A stretch of DNA of 64,000 bases from Parablautia muri (GCF_009917485.1 NZ_QZDT01000001.1:124001-188000), one strand, 5' to 3'; numbered from the stretch's first letter, positions 16,422 to 26,153 are shown. Program-made: numbers and translations. The notes: generated from the sequence alone by a model not told the origin.

Positions 16422-17307
16422 TACATTTTTTTACACCATCAAGCAGGGAATTATCAATATTTTCAGAAACAAATGGTTCTCGTTAGCATCTATAGCTACG
16501 ATTGGCGCCTGTCTGTTTTTGTTCGGTTTGTTTTATGCTATTGTTATGAACTTTCAGAGTATTGTAAAAAATGCGGAAGAAGGAATGTCAGTTACCGTTT
16601 TTTTTGATAACGGAATCAGCCAGGAACGGATACAGGAGATTGGTGCAATGATTGAAAAGCGCACAGAGGTCTCCAAGATAGTATATAAATCAGCAGATGA
16701 AGCGTGGGCGGAGTTCAAGGAGGAATATCTTGGGGAATATTCCGATGGCTTTACAGAAAATCCTTTAGAGAATTCTGCCAGCTATGAAATTTATTTAAGC
16801 GATGTATCTATGCAGCCCGCACTAGTATCCTATTTGGAGGAAACAGAAGGAATCAGGCTGGTCAATAGATCGGAAGTTATGGCGTCAACTCTTACAGGTG
16901 TGAATGCGTTGGTGGCATATATTTCAGTGGGCATCATAGCTATTTTGTTCGCTGTATCTATCTTCCTTATAAGCAATACAGTGACTATCGGTATTTCGGT
17001 GCGGAAGGAAGAAATCAATATTATGAAGTATATTGGCGCCACGGATTTTTTTGTGCGGGCCCCATTTGTCATTGAAGGTATGATGATAGGACTGGTTGGC
17101 GCATTGATACCAATTGGGATTTTGTATGTTCTTTATGAAAAAGTGATTGAATATATTATGTTAAGATTTTCAATTTTGACAAAATTATTATCTTTTTTGC
17201 CGGTGGAGGTTATTTTCAATACTCTACTTCCAGCATCCGTTATAATGGGAGTAGGCATGGGCTTTTTAGGCAGTGTGACTACGGTCAGGAAACACCTTAA
17301 GGTGTAA
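16411..17307 (+). CDS. ftsX: Cell division protein FtsX
   Basis: 298 residues, the normal length. Topology is four helices: one at about 22-45, a large extracellular loop (about 50-165, with the conserved E-x-x-F/W region DEAWAEFKEEYLGEYSD), then three helices to the C-terminus. The loop binds the partner hydrolase. Partner ATPase is the overlapping ftsE; the M23 protein encoded 13 bp downstream is the likely controlled hydrolase. Confidence 0.93.
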   Translation: MRISTFFYTIKQGIINIFRNKWFSLASIATIGACLFLFGLFYAIVMNFQSIVKNAEEGMSVTVFFDNGISQERIQEIGAMIEKRTEVSKIVYKSADEAWAEFKEEYLGEYSDGFTENPLENSASYEIYLSDVSMQPALVSYLEETEGIRLVNRSEVMASTLTGVNALVAYISVGIIAILFAVSIFLISNTVTIGISVRKEEINIMKYIGATDFFVRAPFVIEGMMIGLVGALIPIGILYVLYEKVIEYIMLRFSILTKLLSFLPVEVIFNTLLPASVIMGVGMGFLGSVTTVRKHLKV

Positions 17308-17320
17308 TTGAGGTGAATGA

Positions 17321-18541
17321 ATGAAGCGATGGAGAAATATGGCCTGTGTGCTGATTTGTCTTGGACTGATTTTGGGAATTGCCTTTCAAGGTGAGACGAC
17401 TGCTTATGCCAGCGAATTGACCAATGACAGTATTAAAAAGAAAGAAGCGGAAATCAATAAGGCAAAGGAAGAAAAAAAGGCGCTGCAGAGCGGGCTTACA
17501 GACGTAAAAGCATTGAAAAAGAAACTGGAAGCTTCAAAAGCTGATTTGGCGAATTACGTGGCGGAGCTTGATACTGATTTGGCCAATATTCAGGCTAAGC
17601 TGGATGAACTGAGAGTAATGGTTGAAGAGAAGGAAGAAGAAATCGAAGTAAAAACAAAGGAGCTCGAGGAAGCCATTGATACGCAGCATGCTCAGTATGA
17701 AGCTATGAAAAACCGCATTAAGTTTATGTATGAAAAAGGGGATACTCTGTTTTTAGAGCTTTTTATGGGGGCGAAAAGCTTTGGTGATATGCTCAATAAG
17801 GCAGATTATATAGAGATGCTTTCTTCCTACGACCGGAAGATGCTAGATGAATATGTGGCATACGCAGAATATGTATCTCTTTGTAAGGAAGGATTAGAGG
17901 AAGAAAAGGATGTATTAGAGGAAGCAAAAGCGGCAGCCAAGGAGGAGGAGGCTTCATTAAACGAACTGATTGCAGCCAAGGAGCAGGAAATATATAAGAT
18001 GTCAGGTGATATTCAAAGTCAGGAGGCTGCTATTAAAGAATATGAGGCCAGTATTGCATCGGAAAATGAAACGATTGCAGCTTTGGAAGCAGCGGTTGCT
18101 GAGGAGAAAAAAAAGCTGGCGGCCGAACAGGCCCGCAAGTATGATGGAGGTATGTTTGCATGGCCGGCCCCTTCTTATACAAGGATTTCGGATGAATATG
18201 GAAACCGCATGCATCCTACCTTAAATGTTATGAAATTTCATAATGGTATTGATATGGCAGCGCCGGGAGGCAGCCCAATATTAGCGGCTTATAACGGGAC
18301 GGTAGTGGCGGCCGCTTACAGCAGCAGCATGGGAAATTACATTATGATAGATCATGGCGATGGATTGTATACGATTTACATGCACGCATCCGCTCTTTAT
18401 GTTTCTAAAGGGGCAGAAGTTTCTAAGGGGCAAAAGATAGCGGCAGTGGGAACAACAGGGCGCTCTACAGGGAACCACCTGCACTTTGGCGTGAGATTAA
18501 ATGGAAGCTACGTAAATCCAAAGAATTATTTAGGCGGTTAA
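17321..18541 (+). CDS. Secreted coiled-coil M23 peptidoglycan endopeptidase (EnvC/PcsB-like)
   Basis: 406 residues. A signal peptide (about 1-30, ending TTAYA-S) is followed by a long coiled coil (about 35-275, rich in E, K, A) and a LytM/M23 domain at about 290-406. Zinc ligands are visible in KFHNGIDMAAPGG and NHLHFGV; the HxH and H..D sets are intact, so it should be catalytically active. The arrangement ftsE-ftsX-coiled coil hydrolase matches the EnvC/PcsB/CwlO systems in which FtsEX relieves autoinhibition by the coiled coil. Confidence 0.92.
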   Translation: MKRWRNMACVLICLGLILGIAFQGETTAYASELTNDSIKKKEAEINKAKEEKKALQSGLTDVKALKKKLEASKADLANYVAELDTDLANIQAKLDELRVMVEEKEEEIEVKTKELEEAIDTQHAQYEAMKNRIKFMYEKGDTLFLELFMGAKSFGDMLNKADYIEMLSSYDRKMLDEYVAYAEYVSLCKEGLEEEKDVLEEAKAAAKEEEASLNELIAAKEQEIYKMSGDIQSQEAAIKEYEASIASENETIAALEAAVAEEKKKLAAEQARKYDGGMFAWPAPSYTRISDEYGNRMHPTLNVMKFHNGIDMAAPGGSPILAAYNGTVVAAAYSSSMGNYIMIDHGDGLYTIYMHASALYVSKGAEVSKGQKIAAVGTTGRSTGNHLHFGVRLNGSYVNPKNYLGG

Positions 18542-18625
18542 ACGGAATGCGTGTAGTTTATCTTTCAATTCGTTATTGAAGACGTGAAAGATTTATAATA
18601 AAAAATTTGAAATGGAGAGATTTAA

Positions 18626-19936
18626 GTGGACAAATCAGACGAAATAGGCAGCAGAACCTGGGAACAGGAGGGACCGGTTAAGGAAGGTGAAAATAAAAAA
18701 CATTCCAGAGACTTTTTAAAAGGTCTGATTACAGGAATGCTTATTGTTTCTCTGCTTTTTCTCTGCGTATGTGCAGGAGGAGTGCTTTATTGGTTCTATA
18801 ATGGACGGGCAGTGGATACGGCGGCAGAAGGCAGTCAGGAAAGTGTGATAACTGCCGATACCTTTGAAAAAATGAAGATTATTGAGGATGCTATCAGCGA
18901 GTACTACTATTATGAAGATAAGGTAGATGCACAGGGGATGCAGGAAGGGATCTATAAGGGAATGGTGAATTCCCTGGATGACCCATATTCGGAATATTAT
19001 TCTAAGGAAGAACTAGAGGAGGTAATAAACAGCAATCAGGGTATTTCTTATGGAATTGGCGCTTACATTTCTATGAGTAAGCAGATGAATATGGCTATGA
19101 TTAACGGTGTTATGGAAGAATCTCCTGCACAGGAAGCAGGCCTGCGGGAGGGCGATATTATTTATGAGGTTGACGGGGAATCGACCCAGGGAATGAGCCT
19201 GACCCAGGTGGTCAGCCTGGTGAAAGGCAGAGAAGGGACTACGGTACGGCTGACGATTTACAGAGAAGGTGAGGTAGACTTTCAGAGGCTGGAAATAAAG
19301 CGAAGCAAACGGCTAGAAACGACTACCGTAGACAGCGGAATGTTGGAGAATGCCGATCATATTGGTTATCTGCGAATCCGGGAGTTTGATACTGTGACAG
19401 TGGATCAATACACGGAGGCAATGGCGGAGCTGCGTGGGAATGGTATGGAAGGGATGATACTGGATTTGCGCAGTAATCCTGGTGGGGATCTAAGTGCGGT
19501 GGTTGAAATTGCAAGAAAAATTTTGCCGGAAGGTCTTATCGTGTATACAGAGGATAAGCAGGGAACGCGCAAGGAATATACCTGTGACGGGGAGAGAGAA
19601 CTGGATATTCCTTTGGTAGTGTTGGTGAATGAATATTCGGCAAGTGCATCGGAGATATTGGCAGGGGCAATTCAGGATTACCATAAAGGAACACTGATCG
19701 GAACTACCACATATGGGAAAGGAATTGTGCAGCAGATACACAGGCTTGAGGACGGAACGGCTCTTAAGCTGACCATCAGTGCTTACTATACGCCTGCCGG
19801 AAGAAATATTCATGGTGTTGGGATTGAACCGGATATTGAGTTGGAGTATGACTATGATGCCAGTGAAGCTGATGGAAGTGACAATCAAGTGGAAAAGGCA
19901 ATAGAAATATTAAATGAGGAAATAGCAAAAGATTGA
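18626..19936 (+). CDS. S41 C-terminal processing peptidase (CtpA type) with PDZ domain
   Basis: 436 residues from a GTG after TGGAGAGATTTAA. An N-terminal helix at about 32-57 anchors it in the membrane with the rest outside. A PDZ domain spans about 140-220 and the S41 domain about 235-410; the catalytic Ser lies in NEYSASASEILAG and the Lys in TTTYGKGIVQQ. CtpA-type proteases are commonly encoded beside ftsEX and the M23 hydrolase in Firmicutes and may trim such hydrolases. A terminator follows at 19978, closing the operon. Confidence 0.92.
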   Translation: MDKSDEIGSRTWEQEGPVKEGENKKHSRDFLKGLITGMLIVSLLFLCVCAGGVLYWFYNGRAVDTAAEGSQESVITADTFEKMKIIEDAISEYYYYEDKVDAQGMQEGIYKGMVNSLDDPYSEYYSKEELEEVINSNQGISYGIGAYISMSKQMNMAMINGVMEESPAQEAGLREGDIIYEVDGESTQGMSLTQVVSLVKGREGTTVRLTIYREGEVDFQRLEIKRSKRLETTTVDSGMLENADHIGYLRIREFDTVTVDQYTEAMAELRGNGMEGMILDLRSNPGGDLSAVVEIARKILPEGLIVYTEDKQGTRKEYTCDGERELDIPLVVLVNEYSASASEILAGAIQDYHKGTLIGTTTYGKGIVQQIHRLEDGTALKLTISAYYTPAGRNIHGVGIEPDIELEYDYDASEADGSDNQVEKAIEILNEEIAKD

Positions 19937-19977
19937 AAGAAGCTTGATTATTGTAGGATTATCGTAATGGGAAGATG

Positions 19978-20014
19978 AAAAGTATAGAAGTGTAATTCTT
20001 CTATACTTTTTTAT
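19978..20014 (+). terminator. Terminator of the ftsEX operon
   Basis: Stem AAAAGTATAGAAG/CTTCTATACTTTT with a 7-base loop, ending in a T-rich tract, 42 bp after the S41 stop. Confidence 0.85.
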
Positions 20015-20325
20015 TACGAATGTAACATGCTTCTAGTTAGCTTGAAAATGAATTGACAAGAGTTTTCCCGAAAAGAGCTTAATACAAAATGTACACATAG
20101 GCAAGAAAGTTGTATGATAATAACATACATTTGCTGATAAATGATTGCATTCAAAATAGGTAAAATGTATATAATAAACAAATCAATTGAGGGATAATTG
20201 TGCAAAATATACAAATATAAACTTTTTTATTGGCAATTCATCCGATTTACAAATGTACGTATCTTATGATATCGTGTATGTAGTTTACAAAAGTTAATAC
20301 CAACATACATAAGGAGGGGTGGAAG
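20015..20325 (+). other. Intergenic region with likely promoter for the PF13303-type locus
   Basis: A TTGCAT (20145-20150) and TATATAAT (20168-20175) pair, spacer 17-19 bp, is a plausible promoter. Closer to the gene, TGTATGT and ACATACA (about 20276 and 20303) form an inverted pair around 20 bp that might be an operator, for example of the GntR regulator encoded downstream. Nothing else is recognisable. Confidence 0.4.
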
Positions 20326-21879
20326 ATGAAGCATTTGGCAATTATCGGAAGCAGCGGCGGTAATCTGTACAATCAGGGTGGCGCGGATCCGGAAAAAATG
20401 ATGCATGAGGTGTTCGTACAGGCGGAATCTGCCGGAATTGAAGTATCCTACGTCCAGTTTATCGGAACAAGCGCTTCCATGGATAATATTTCCATGGATA
20501 CGAAAGCAAGGCTGTGGACACTTTCAGGTAAAAACACCATAGGAAGTAGTGAAGAAAAAACCCTAAAAGAAATTAACCAGATGGCGGATAAGACAGATCA
20601 GGAGCTGGCGGAGTTGATTAGAAAGGACGAGATTGATGGTATCATGCTCTTAAGCTGTGATCCTAAGGGAGTCAATCATAAAGCATTGACGGCTGCTGCA
20701 GAAAAGAAAATCCCCTGTGCAGGTACAGGCGGAACCTCCATGGCAAATACACAGGCTATGGGATGCCGTGTTATTGCAGCATCCGGGACCACAGGAACCA
20801 CAAACAGGACACGGGCAATTTCTGCAGTATCGGCTTTATCAAAGGAATGGAAACTGAAATATTCCCCTATTATCGGTTCCTCAGGCGGCGGACAGGTGCA
20901 GGAAGGCAGCGTGTGGAAGCGAATCAATTTCAGAGGAATTATGATGGCGTCCATGCCCGGTTTTATCGCTATGGCGTTGTGCCTGGCGCTAAGCAAGGTT
21001 CCGGGGCTTAGTGTGCTGGAGGAAGTGTTTAACACACTGGTAGGTTATCTTCCTATTATTCTGGCAGCTATCGCAGCAAAGCAGGTATCGGGGCTGGACG
21101 AAGTGGGAATTGTTGCGGGTATCGTAGCGGGAGCTCTTTCAATTGATGGAGGAATCATCGGCGGGCTCTGTACAGGTATCATAGCAGGTATATTTGCCTA
21201 TTATATTATTTCTCTTTGCTTTAAATATAAAGTGCCTGGCACCACTGCAAATATTGCGGCGGGTGGAATTGCAGGACTTGCAGCCGGCTTTATCGGAATG
21301 TTTCTGATTGCACCTGTTGCACTTTGGGTCGGCAATATGATCAAGGCCGCTATTGACTGGGCATTAGCAGTAAATCCCATTTTAGCAGGAGCCATTGCCG
21401 GATTTGCCATTTGGTTTGCAATTATGGGTGGTGTGTATCATGCGGCAATCCTTCCAATTATCCTTCTGGAAATGGAATCCACAGGTTACAGCTTCTTAGG
21501 ATGTATCGACCTTTGCTCCATGGTTATGGTCTGCGCAGGGCTTCAGCTGGGCAATATCATTGCGCCTAAGAAGGACGGTGACCGCGTGACCAGTATCCCC
21601 AACATCGTCATTAATCTGGGATTCGGAACCTTCGTGGAGGCAGCTTATCCCTTTATGTTTGCCAGTAAAAAGATTTTTGCCTCTGTGATTGCGTCCGCTA
21701 CGGTGACAGGCCTTTTGATTGGCATGTTTGATGTGAAATGTACGGCATACGTGCCCTGTTTCCTGGCGCCGTTTATGTCCAACAACAAAGCGGTTCTGGC
21801 GGTTGTGTGTATGGTAGTTGCGGTAGGGATGCAGGCTGTTTTAACTGTGATTTGCAATCTTTCCGAAAGAAATGCGTAA
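20326..21879 (+). CDS. PTS EIIC-like (PF13303 type) membrane protein with N-terminal soluble domain
   Basis: 517 residues. Residues 1 to about 185 are soluble, with glycine-rich loops (AIIGSSGGNL, AGTGGTSMANTQ, ASGTTGTTNRT). From about 205 on, some ten hydrophobic helices resemble the EIIC family of PF13303. No EIIA, EIIB, HPr or sugar kinase is nearby, so phosphotransfer is not supported and the substrate is unknown. The GSSGG loop recurs at about 182-186 just before the membrane part. It has a strong AAGGAGGGG site and is followed 71 bp later by a TIM-barrel protein with which it probably forms a pathway. Confidence 0.65.
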   Translation: MKHLAIIGSSGGNLYNQGGADPEKMMHEVFVQAESAGIEVSYVQFIGTSASMDNISMDTKARLWTLSGKNTIGSSEEKTLKEINQMADKTDQELAELIRKDEIDGIMLLSCDPKGVNHKALTAAAEKKIPCAGTGGTSMANTQAMGCRVIAASGTTGTTNRTRAISAVSALSKEWKLKYSPIIGSSGGGQVQEGSVWKRINFRGIMMASMPGFIAMALCLALSKVPGLSVLEEVFNTLVGYLPIILAAIAAKQVSGLDEVGIVAGIVAGALSIDGGIIGGLCTGIIAGIFAYYIISLCFKYKVPGTTANIAAGGIAGLAAGFIGMFLIAPVALWVGNMIKAAIDWALAVNPILAGAIAGFAIWFAIMGGVYHAAILPIILLEMESTGYSFLGCIDLCSMVMVCAGLQLGNIIAPKKDGDRVTSIPNIVINLGFGTFVEAAYPFMFASKKIFASVIASATVTGLLIGMFDVKCTAYVPCFLAPFMSNNKAVLAVVCMVVAVGMQAVLTVICNLSERNA

Positions 21880-21950
21880 GGCATTGGAATGAACGATGGC
21901 GGAGAATGACATTTCGTATTTGACTTGAATTATGATCATGGAGGAGTATT

Positions 21951-22790
21951 ATGTATACAAATGACATGGCACGAAAAATGAGTGCCGCTATGAATAAAGT
22001 AAAAATGGCGATTAAAGCAGGAGGAGGCCATACCGTTTTAAGCACGGGCATTACAGGAGATGATGCACGTATGGCCAAGGCGGTGGTAGATGCAGGTATT
22101 AAAATGCTGGAGCCCAATCATCCGGCTGTTGCATTGGCAAGAGGCTATAAGGGTGTTACCACCATGCATGAAGCGGAGCAGGTGCGCTATGGAATTACGG
22201 TGGCACAAATGGCAGAGGTGACCCAGGGCGTGAGAAACGTGGTTGGGAAAGATATTTATATTACTACAGGTATTCCGGGAGGATTTACGGAGATTCTGCC
22301 CATGCCTCTTACGGATGAAGATTTCCTTATGATGGCCAGAGCCGGTGCGGATGGATTGCATACCCATAAGTCATCCCTTTACGATTTAGAGGAGCTTGTA
22401 AAAAAAGCCCATAAATATGGATTGTGTGTGGACGCCTATATCGGTCTGCCCACAGACCTTCATACCTTTGGCATTTCCGCAGAAAAGCCGGAAGAAGTGG
22501 CGCATCTGGCCAGACAAATGGAAGAAATAGGGACAGACATGATTGGTCTCATGACAGGTATGAGCTATGAGGGAATTGATGCCGGGCAGATCCCGCAGGT
22601 GCTGAAAGAAAGATTGTGTGCGATGGTGGAGGCAGTGAAGGTTCCTACATTGGCGGAGGGTGGAATTAATATTGATAATTTCCGTGCTTTTAAAGATACC
22701 GGAGTAAATATTCTGGTAATTGGAACTGCTATTGATGGAATGGCAGGGAAAGCGGTTGCGGCAGCGGCCAGGGAGTTTTTGAATATCTAA
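21951..22790 (+). CDS. TIM-barrel protein of the ribulose-phosphate-binding type
   Basis: 279 residues. The C-terminal phosphate-binding pattern LAEGGINIDNFRAFKD, followed by GVNILVIGTAID, resembles HisA/HisF, TrpF or NanE type barrels. Earlier strands are also legible (VDAYIGLPTDLHTFG, TDMIGLMTG). This suggests an aldolase, epimerase or isomerase acting on a phosphorylated sugar or similar compound. It sits between the membrane protein and the GntR-hisB pair. The exact reaction cannot be read from the sequence. Confidence 0.6.
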   Translation: MYTNDMARKMSAAMNKVKMAIKAGGGHTVLSTGITGDDARMAKAVVDAGIKMLEPNHPAVALARGYKGVTTMHEAEQVRYGITVAQMAEVTQGVRNVVGKDIYITTGIPGGFTEILPMPLTDEDFLMMARAGADGLHTHKSSLYDLEELVKKAHKYGLCVDAYIGLPTDLHTFGISAEKPEEVAHLARQMEEIGTDMIGLMTGMSYEGIDAGQIPQVLKERLCAMVEAVKVPTLAEGGINIDNFRAFKDTGVNILVIGTAIDGMAGKAVAAAAREFLNI

Positions 22791-22821
22791 TTTCTCATAC
22801 AAAAATTTGTGGGAGATGGCG

Positions 22822-22876
22822 AAGGGCTTTGCCTGAATTTTCCGGGCAAAGCCCTTACTGTAGTTTTCATTACAGT
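22822..22876 (+). terminator. Hairpins after the TIM-barrel gene
   Basis: A strong 12-bp stem AAGGGCTTTGCC/GGCAAAGCCCTT (22822-22856) is followed by a second small stem ACTGTA/TACAGT (22857-22876) with TTTTC in its loop. The T-tract is poor, so termination may be partial. Confidence 0.55.
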
Positions 22877-22956
22877 ATATGTAAAAAAGAGATGGAAAAG
22901 TTGCGTTTCCTGGTTTAAAATAAAAAGTAGAAACTGAATTTGCCTGTGGTGATGAT

Positions 22957-23682
22957 ATGGAAAAAGCGAGAGAAGCCCGATATCGGACAATTTATAAGCA
23001 GCTAAAGGAAAAGATTGAAAGTGGAGAGTATAAGCAGGGAAACCGGATTAAGACGGAAAAAGAGCTTCAGGAAGAATACGGTGTAAGCCGGGACACTATC
23101 CGCAGAGCACTGTCACATCTGGAAAATGAAGATTATATTGTAAAGAGGCCTGCTCTGGGCACCTTTGTCAAGCATAAGAAATCAGATTACCAGCTTTCTA
23201 AAATGGAGAGCTTTACGGAACAGATGAAAAGCAGAGGAATTGCACCATCATCTGAGATTATCTCCATTGAACTGGTCAGCAATCCGGAGCGGCAGGTAGT
23301 GAGAGAGCTTTTGCTTGGCGAGGAGGAAAAGTGCTACCGGATTACAAGGATCCGCAAAGGAGATGAGAGCCCCATGGCTTACGAGATTGCTTATATCCCA
23401 CAGAAATTATGTCCCAACCTGCAGAAATATCTGGACGATACAAGTTCTCTGTACCAAATCTATGAAGAAGTGTATCACCTTAGGATGGGAGATGGAAGGA
23501 TTAGGCTGGAAGCTGATATGCCTGGGATTGAGATTCAGAAAAGCTTAGGGATAGCCCATGACGCCCCGGTACTTCGGATGGAGTGCACCACTTTGTTGGA
23601 GGACGAAACTCCGTTGTATTACGTGGAATGCTATTATATTGGCGCTAAATATTATTTTTCAACGGTATTACCAAGGAAATGA
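22957..23682 (+). CDS. GntR family regulator, HutC subfamily (UTRA domain)
   Basis: 241 residues. N-terminal winged helix (YKQLKEKIESGEYKQGNRIK, then YGVSRDTIRRALSHLENEDY) and a C-terminal UTRA effector domain from about 95 on (SRGIAPSSEIISIELVSN to YYIGAKYYFS). HutC-type regulators are usually repressors released by a sugar phosphate, amino acid or related metabolite. hisB follows after 13 bp, and the membrane/TIM genes lie upstream, so it probably controls this locus. The ribosome site GGTGATGAT is modest. Confidence 0.88.
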   Translation: MEKAREARYRTIYKQLKEKIESGEYKQGNRIKTEKELQEEYGVSRDTIRRALSHLENEDYIVKRPALGTFVKHKKSDYQLSKMESFTEQMKSRGIAPSSEIISIELVSNPERQVVRELLLGEEEKCYRITRIRKGDESPMAYEIAYIPQKLCPNLQKYLDDTSSLYQIYEEVYHLRMGDGRIRLEADMPGIEIQKSLGIAHDAPVLRMECTTLLEDETPLYYVECYYIGAKYYFSTVLPRK

Positions 23683-23695
23683 GGAGGAGAAGGTT

Positions 23696-24289
23696 ATGGA
23701 ACCTAGAATCGCAACAATTAACAGAGTAACAAAGGAAACGGATATTACATTGATGTTAAACCTGGATGGGAGCGGAAAGTGTAATCTTAACACAGGAATA
23801 GGATTCTTTGATCATATGTTGAACGGATTTGCCCGTCATGGTCTTTTTGACTTAGAACTGGTCTGCAAGGGAGATCTGGAGGTGGATTCTCATCATACAG
23901 TGGAGGACTGTGGAATTGTCTTAGGACAGGCCCTTAAAGAGGCAGTGGGAGATAAGAAAGCGATTAAACGGTATGGAAGCGCCATGCTGCCTATGGACGA
24001 GGCACTTGTGCTGTGCGCTGTGGACCTTTCCGGAAGACCTTACTTTTCCTATAATGCCCAGTACACAGTTCCCCTTCTTGGAGATATGCAGACGGAGATG
24101 ATACATGACTTTTTCTATGCGGTTTCCTATACGGCATCTATGAATCTGCATATCAAGCAGATTTCAGGCAGCAACAATCACCACATTGCGGAGAGCAGTT
24201 TTAAAGCCTTTGCCAAAGCACTTGATATGGCTACCATGTACGAGGAGCGCCTGAATGGTTCGGTGTGGTCAACTAAGGGCGTGCTGTAG
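23696..24289 (+). CDS. hisB: Imidazoleglycerol-phosphate dehydratase
   Basis: 197 residues from the ATG at 23696 after GAGGAGGAGAAGG. This is the monofunctional HisB length. Motifs: LNTGIGFFDHMLNGFARHG, the manganese-binding DSHHTVEDCGIVLGQAL, and GSNNHHIAESSFKAFAKAL. It dehydrates imidazoleglycerol phosphate, step six of histidine synthesis. It is alone here: no other his gene is in the window, and it is coupled to a GntR regulator instead, which is unusual. Confidence 0.93.
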   Translation: MEPRIATINRVTKETDITLMLNLDGSGKCNLNTGIGFFDHMLNGFARHGLFDLELVCKGDLEVDSHHTVEDCGIVLGQALKEAVGDKKAIKRYGSAMLPMDEALVLCAVDLSGRPYFSYNAQYTVPLLGDMQTEMIHDFFYAVSYTASMNLHIKQISGSNNHHIAESSFKAFAKALDMATMYEERLNGSVWSTKGVL

Positions 24290-24371
24290 AGAAGAATCAG
24301 CATAAGCGATAAGTAAGTTTTTTAAACAGACTGTATAATAACGGGCTATTGGGAAATGGACCCATGAAAAG

Positions 24372-24405
24372 GGGAGAAAATGATAAGCAAAAGTCATTTT
24401 CTCCC
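24372..24405. terminator. Strong hairpin at the left edge of the mobile-element remnant
   Basis: Perfect 12-bp stem GGGAGAAAATGA/TCATTTTCTCCC with a 10-base loop. Only a short TTGAATT follows, so it may be a weak terminator or an element feature. It lies between hisB and the first conjugative-element gene. Confidence 0.55.
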
Positions 24406-24433
24406 TTGAATTATATAGCGAAAGAACAAATGT

Positions 24434-25599
24434 ATGTCAGAATATCAATTAGAGATCAAACAGATCGTGGACTATCCACGCTACCAGATCTACTGGCACT
24501 TTATCCAGAACTTAATGGCAGACCGGAGCATTCGCGCAAGCGGGGGTTCCGGCCTTTTTTATTATACGGTGCTTTGCAACTACGCAAACTTCCGCACTTC
24601 TTATCTCCGCATAGACGGTATTGGCTATACCATATACCCCGGTGAGTGGATCTGTACCGTGAAGGAACTGACTGCATGGTTCCGTACCCGTTTCCAGCGC
24701 CAGGCAGTCTCCATCCTGGATGAACTGCAGAAACGCCATCTGATCTCCTATCTTTTCCTTGACCGGGGAAAGGTGGTCAAATATAAGGTCCGAGATTGAA
24801 AAAAACATAATACCGTGCCGGACTACAACTGCCCCTGTCAAAAAAATACGGGCTTTTTCTTTATGCCCACTGTGGTTGCGACAGAACTGGTCAGCGCCGG
24901 TCGCTGCTCCGAAATGGATATCCTGCTGGACCTGTGGATGTCCGCTGTCTACAATGACAGCCAGGTGCAGGGTTCGGAGATTGGCCCGGTGGTCTATTTC
25001 GCAACGGCACCGGCTCCCCGCTGGCAACTTACAGTGAAATGGCTGTCCGCTGGGGCATCTCCAAAGCCACAACAGGGCGTGTGCTGAAAAAACTTGCTGA
25101 CATGGACTATATCTCTTTAATGTCATTCCCCGGAAGAACGGGCAGTGTGCTCTATTTGCACAGCTATCTTTCCACCATGTTCCAGATATCAGATGTCCTT
25201 GTTGACAAGGAGGAGGTTGCCATGGTTCTGAAAATCAATCTTACACTGCCGGATGAAATGGATGAAACAGATCCGCAGGCAGATTCCGCTGTTAAAAAGC
25301 ATGAGATATTCGTTTCAGAGGAATTATCCAGCGTTTCAAAATCGAACATGGAAGCTGTCATCACAAAAATGGCGCAGATCCTTGATGCACAGGGCATTTC
25401 CTGTTTTCGGTGCCCGAAATCCATATATAAGTTATATCCTTTATCTGACGCCTGCAGGGAAGAGTATATATCCCACATACAGAAGGGGGCTGTACGGTTC
25501 GGGATAACCGTATCCTGTGGGGAGGGTAAGCCGGTCTACACCTTGGAGCTGACGCTCTCTCCCACCGAAAAAGACAGGGAAGGAGGTGCCAGGGCTTGA
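24434..25599 (+). pseudogene. Conjugative-element winged-helix protein, broken by a stop and a frameshift
   Basis: The three parts 24434-24796, 24800 to about 25005, and about 25006-25599 read as one protein of about 388 residues. I recognise it as a family common in Lachnospiraceae integrative elements (start MSEYQLEIKQIVDYPRYQIY; later MSALSMAVRWGISKATTGRV-like HTH part). A TGA at 24797-24799 replaces an expected Trp codon (RD-stop-KKHN), and a frameshift lies near 25005-25010 (VVYF to GTGSPLATYSEMAVRW). The function of the intact form is unknown; it is probably a DNA-binding or replication protein. Confidence 0.7.
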
Positions 25600-26153
25600 A
25601 AAAGGATCAGGAAGAAATGAACATTGCCGATAACCCGCTGTACCATGATACCTGGAAGCTGCTGAAGAAATACAGGGATGTGGTATGGAGCCTGGAGCTG
25701 TCCGTCCAGCAGGTACGGAGCCGGTTTGAGATAGAGTATGGGAGTTCCATCGAGGATTTTCTGGAGTCTGTCTATGTGGCCGGGATAGACCTGTCAGACC
25801 GCAGCATTGAGCACCATGCCAAATGCATTGAACGGAGCCACCGGATGCTGAAACTTCTGGATACCTCCATCGATCTGCTCCGTACCAAGCATAAAAACGG
25901 GGAGAACTATTACTGGCTGCTGTACTACTCCTTCCTCTCCCCGCAGCAGCTCCGAAATGTGGAGGAGATCATAGAGAAACTGCGCCCCCATATCCGGGAT
26001 ATCAGCTTTCGTACCTATTACCGCAGGAGGCGGGAGGCGATTGACGCACTCAGCTCTATCCTATGGGGGTATACGTCTAAGGACAGTATCGACATTCTGG
26101 AGAAGTTCTTTCCGGATGATAAGGATGCAGGGGGAACAGAAATAAGCAGCTAG
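25596..26153 (+). CDS. Mobile-element protein with sigma region 4-like C-terminus
   Basis: 185 residues from a TTG, with AGGAGGTGCC as ribosome site and a 4-bp overlap with the broken gene before it. Mostly helical. Near residues 135-165 the segment ISFRTYYRRRREAIDALSSI resembles the last HTH of sigma-70 region 4 or of ArpU-type phage regulators. Likely a transcription factor of the former conjugative element. The start is GC-richer and codon use differs from the core genes nearby. Confidence 0.55.
   Translation: MKKDQEEMNIADNPLYHDTWKLLKKYRDVVWSLELSVQQVRSRFEIEYGSSIEDFLESVYVAGIDLSDRSIEHHAKCIERSHRMLKLLDTSIDLLRTKHKNGENYYWLLYYSFLSPQQLRNVEEIIEKLRPHIRDISFRTYYRRRREAIDALSSILWGYTSKDSIDILEKFFPDDKDAGGTEISS

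Noticed and set aside
20326-21879. A standard sugar PTS locus
   Set aside because: No EIIA, EIIB, HPr or sugar-modifying gene is near and the N-terminal domain lacks PTS phosphorylation motifs.
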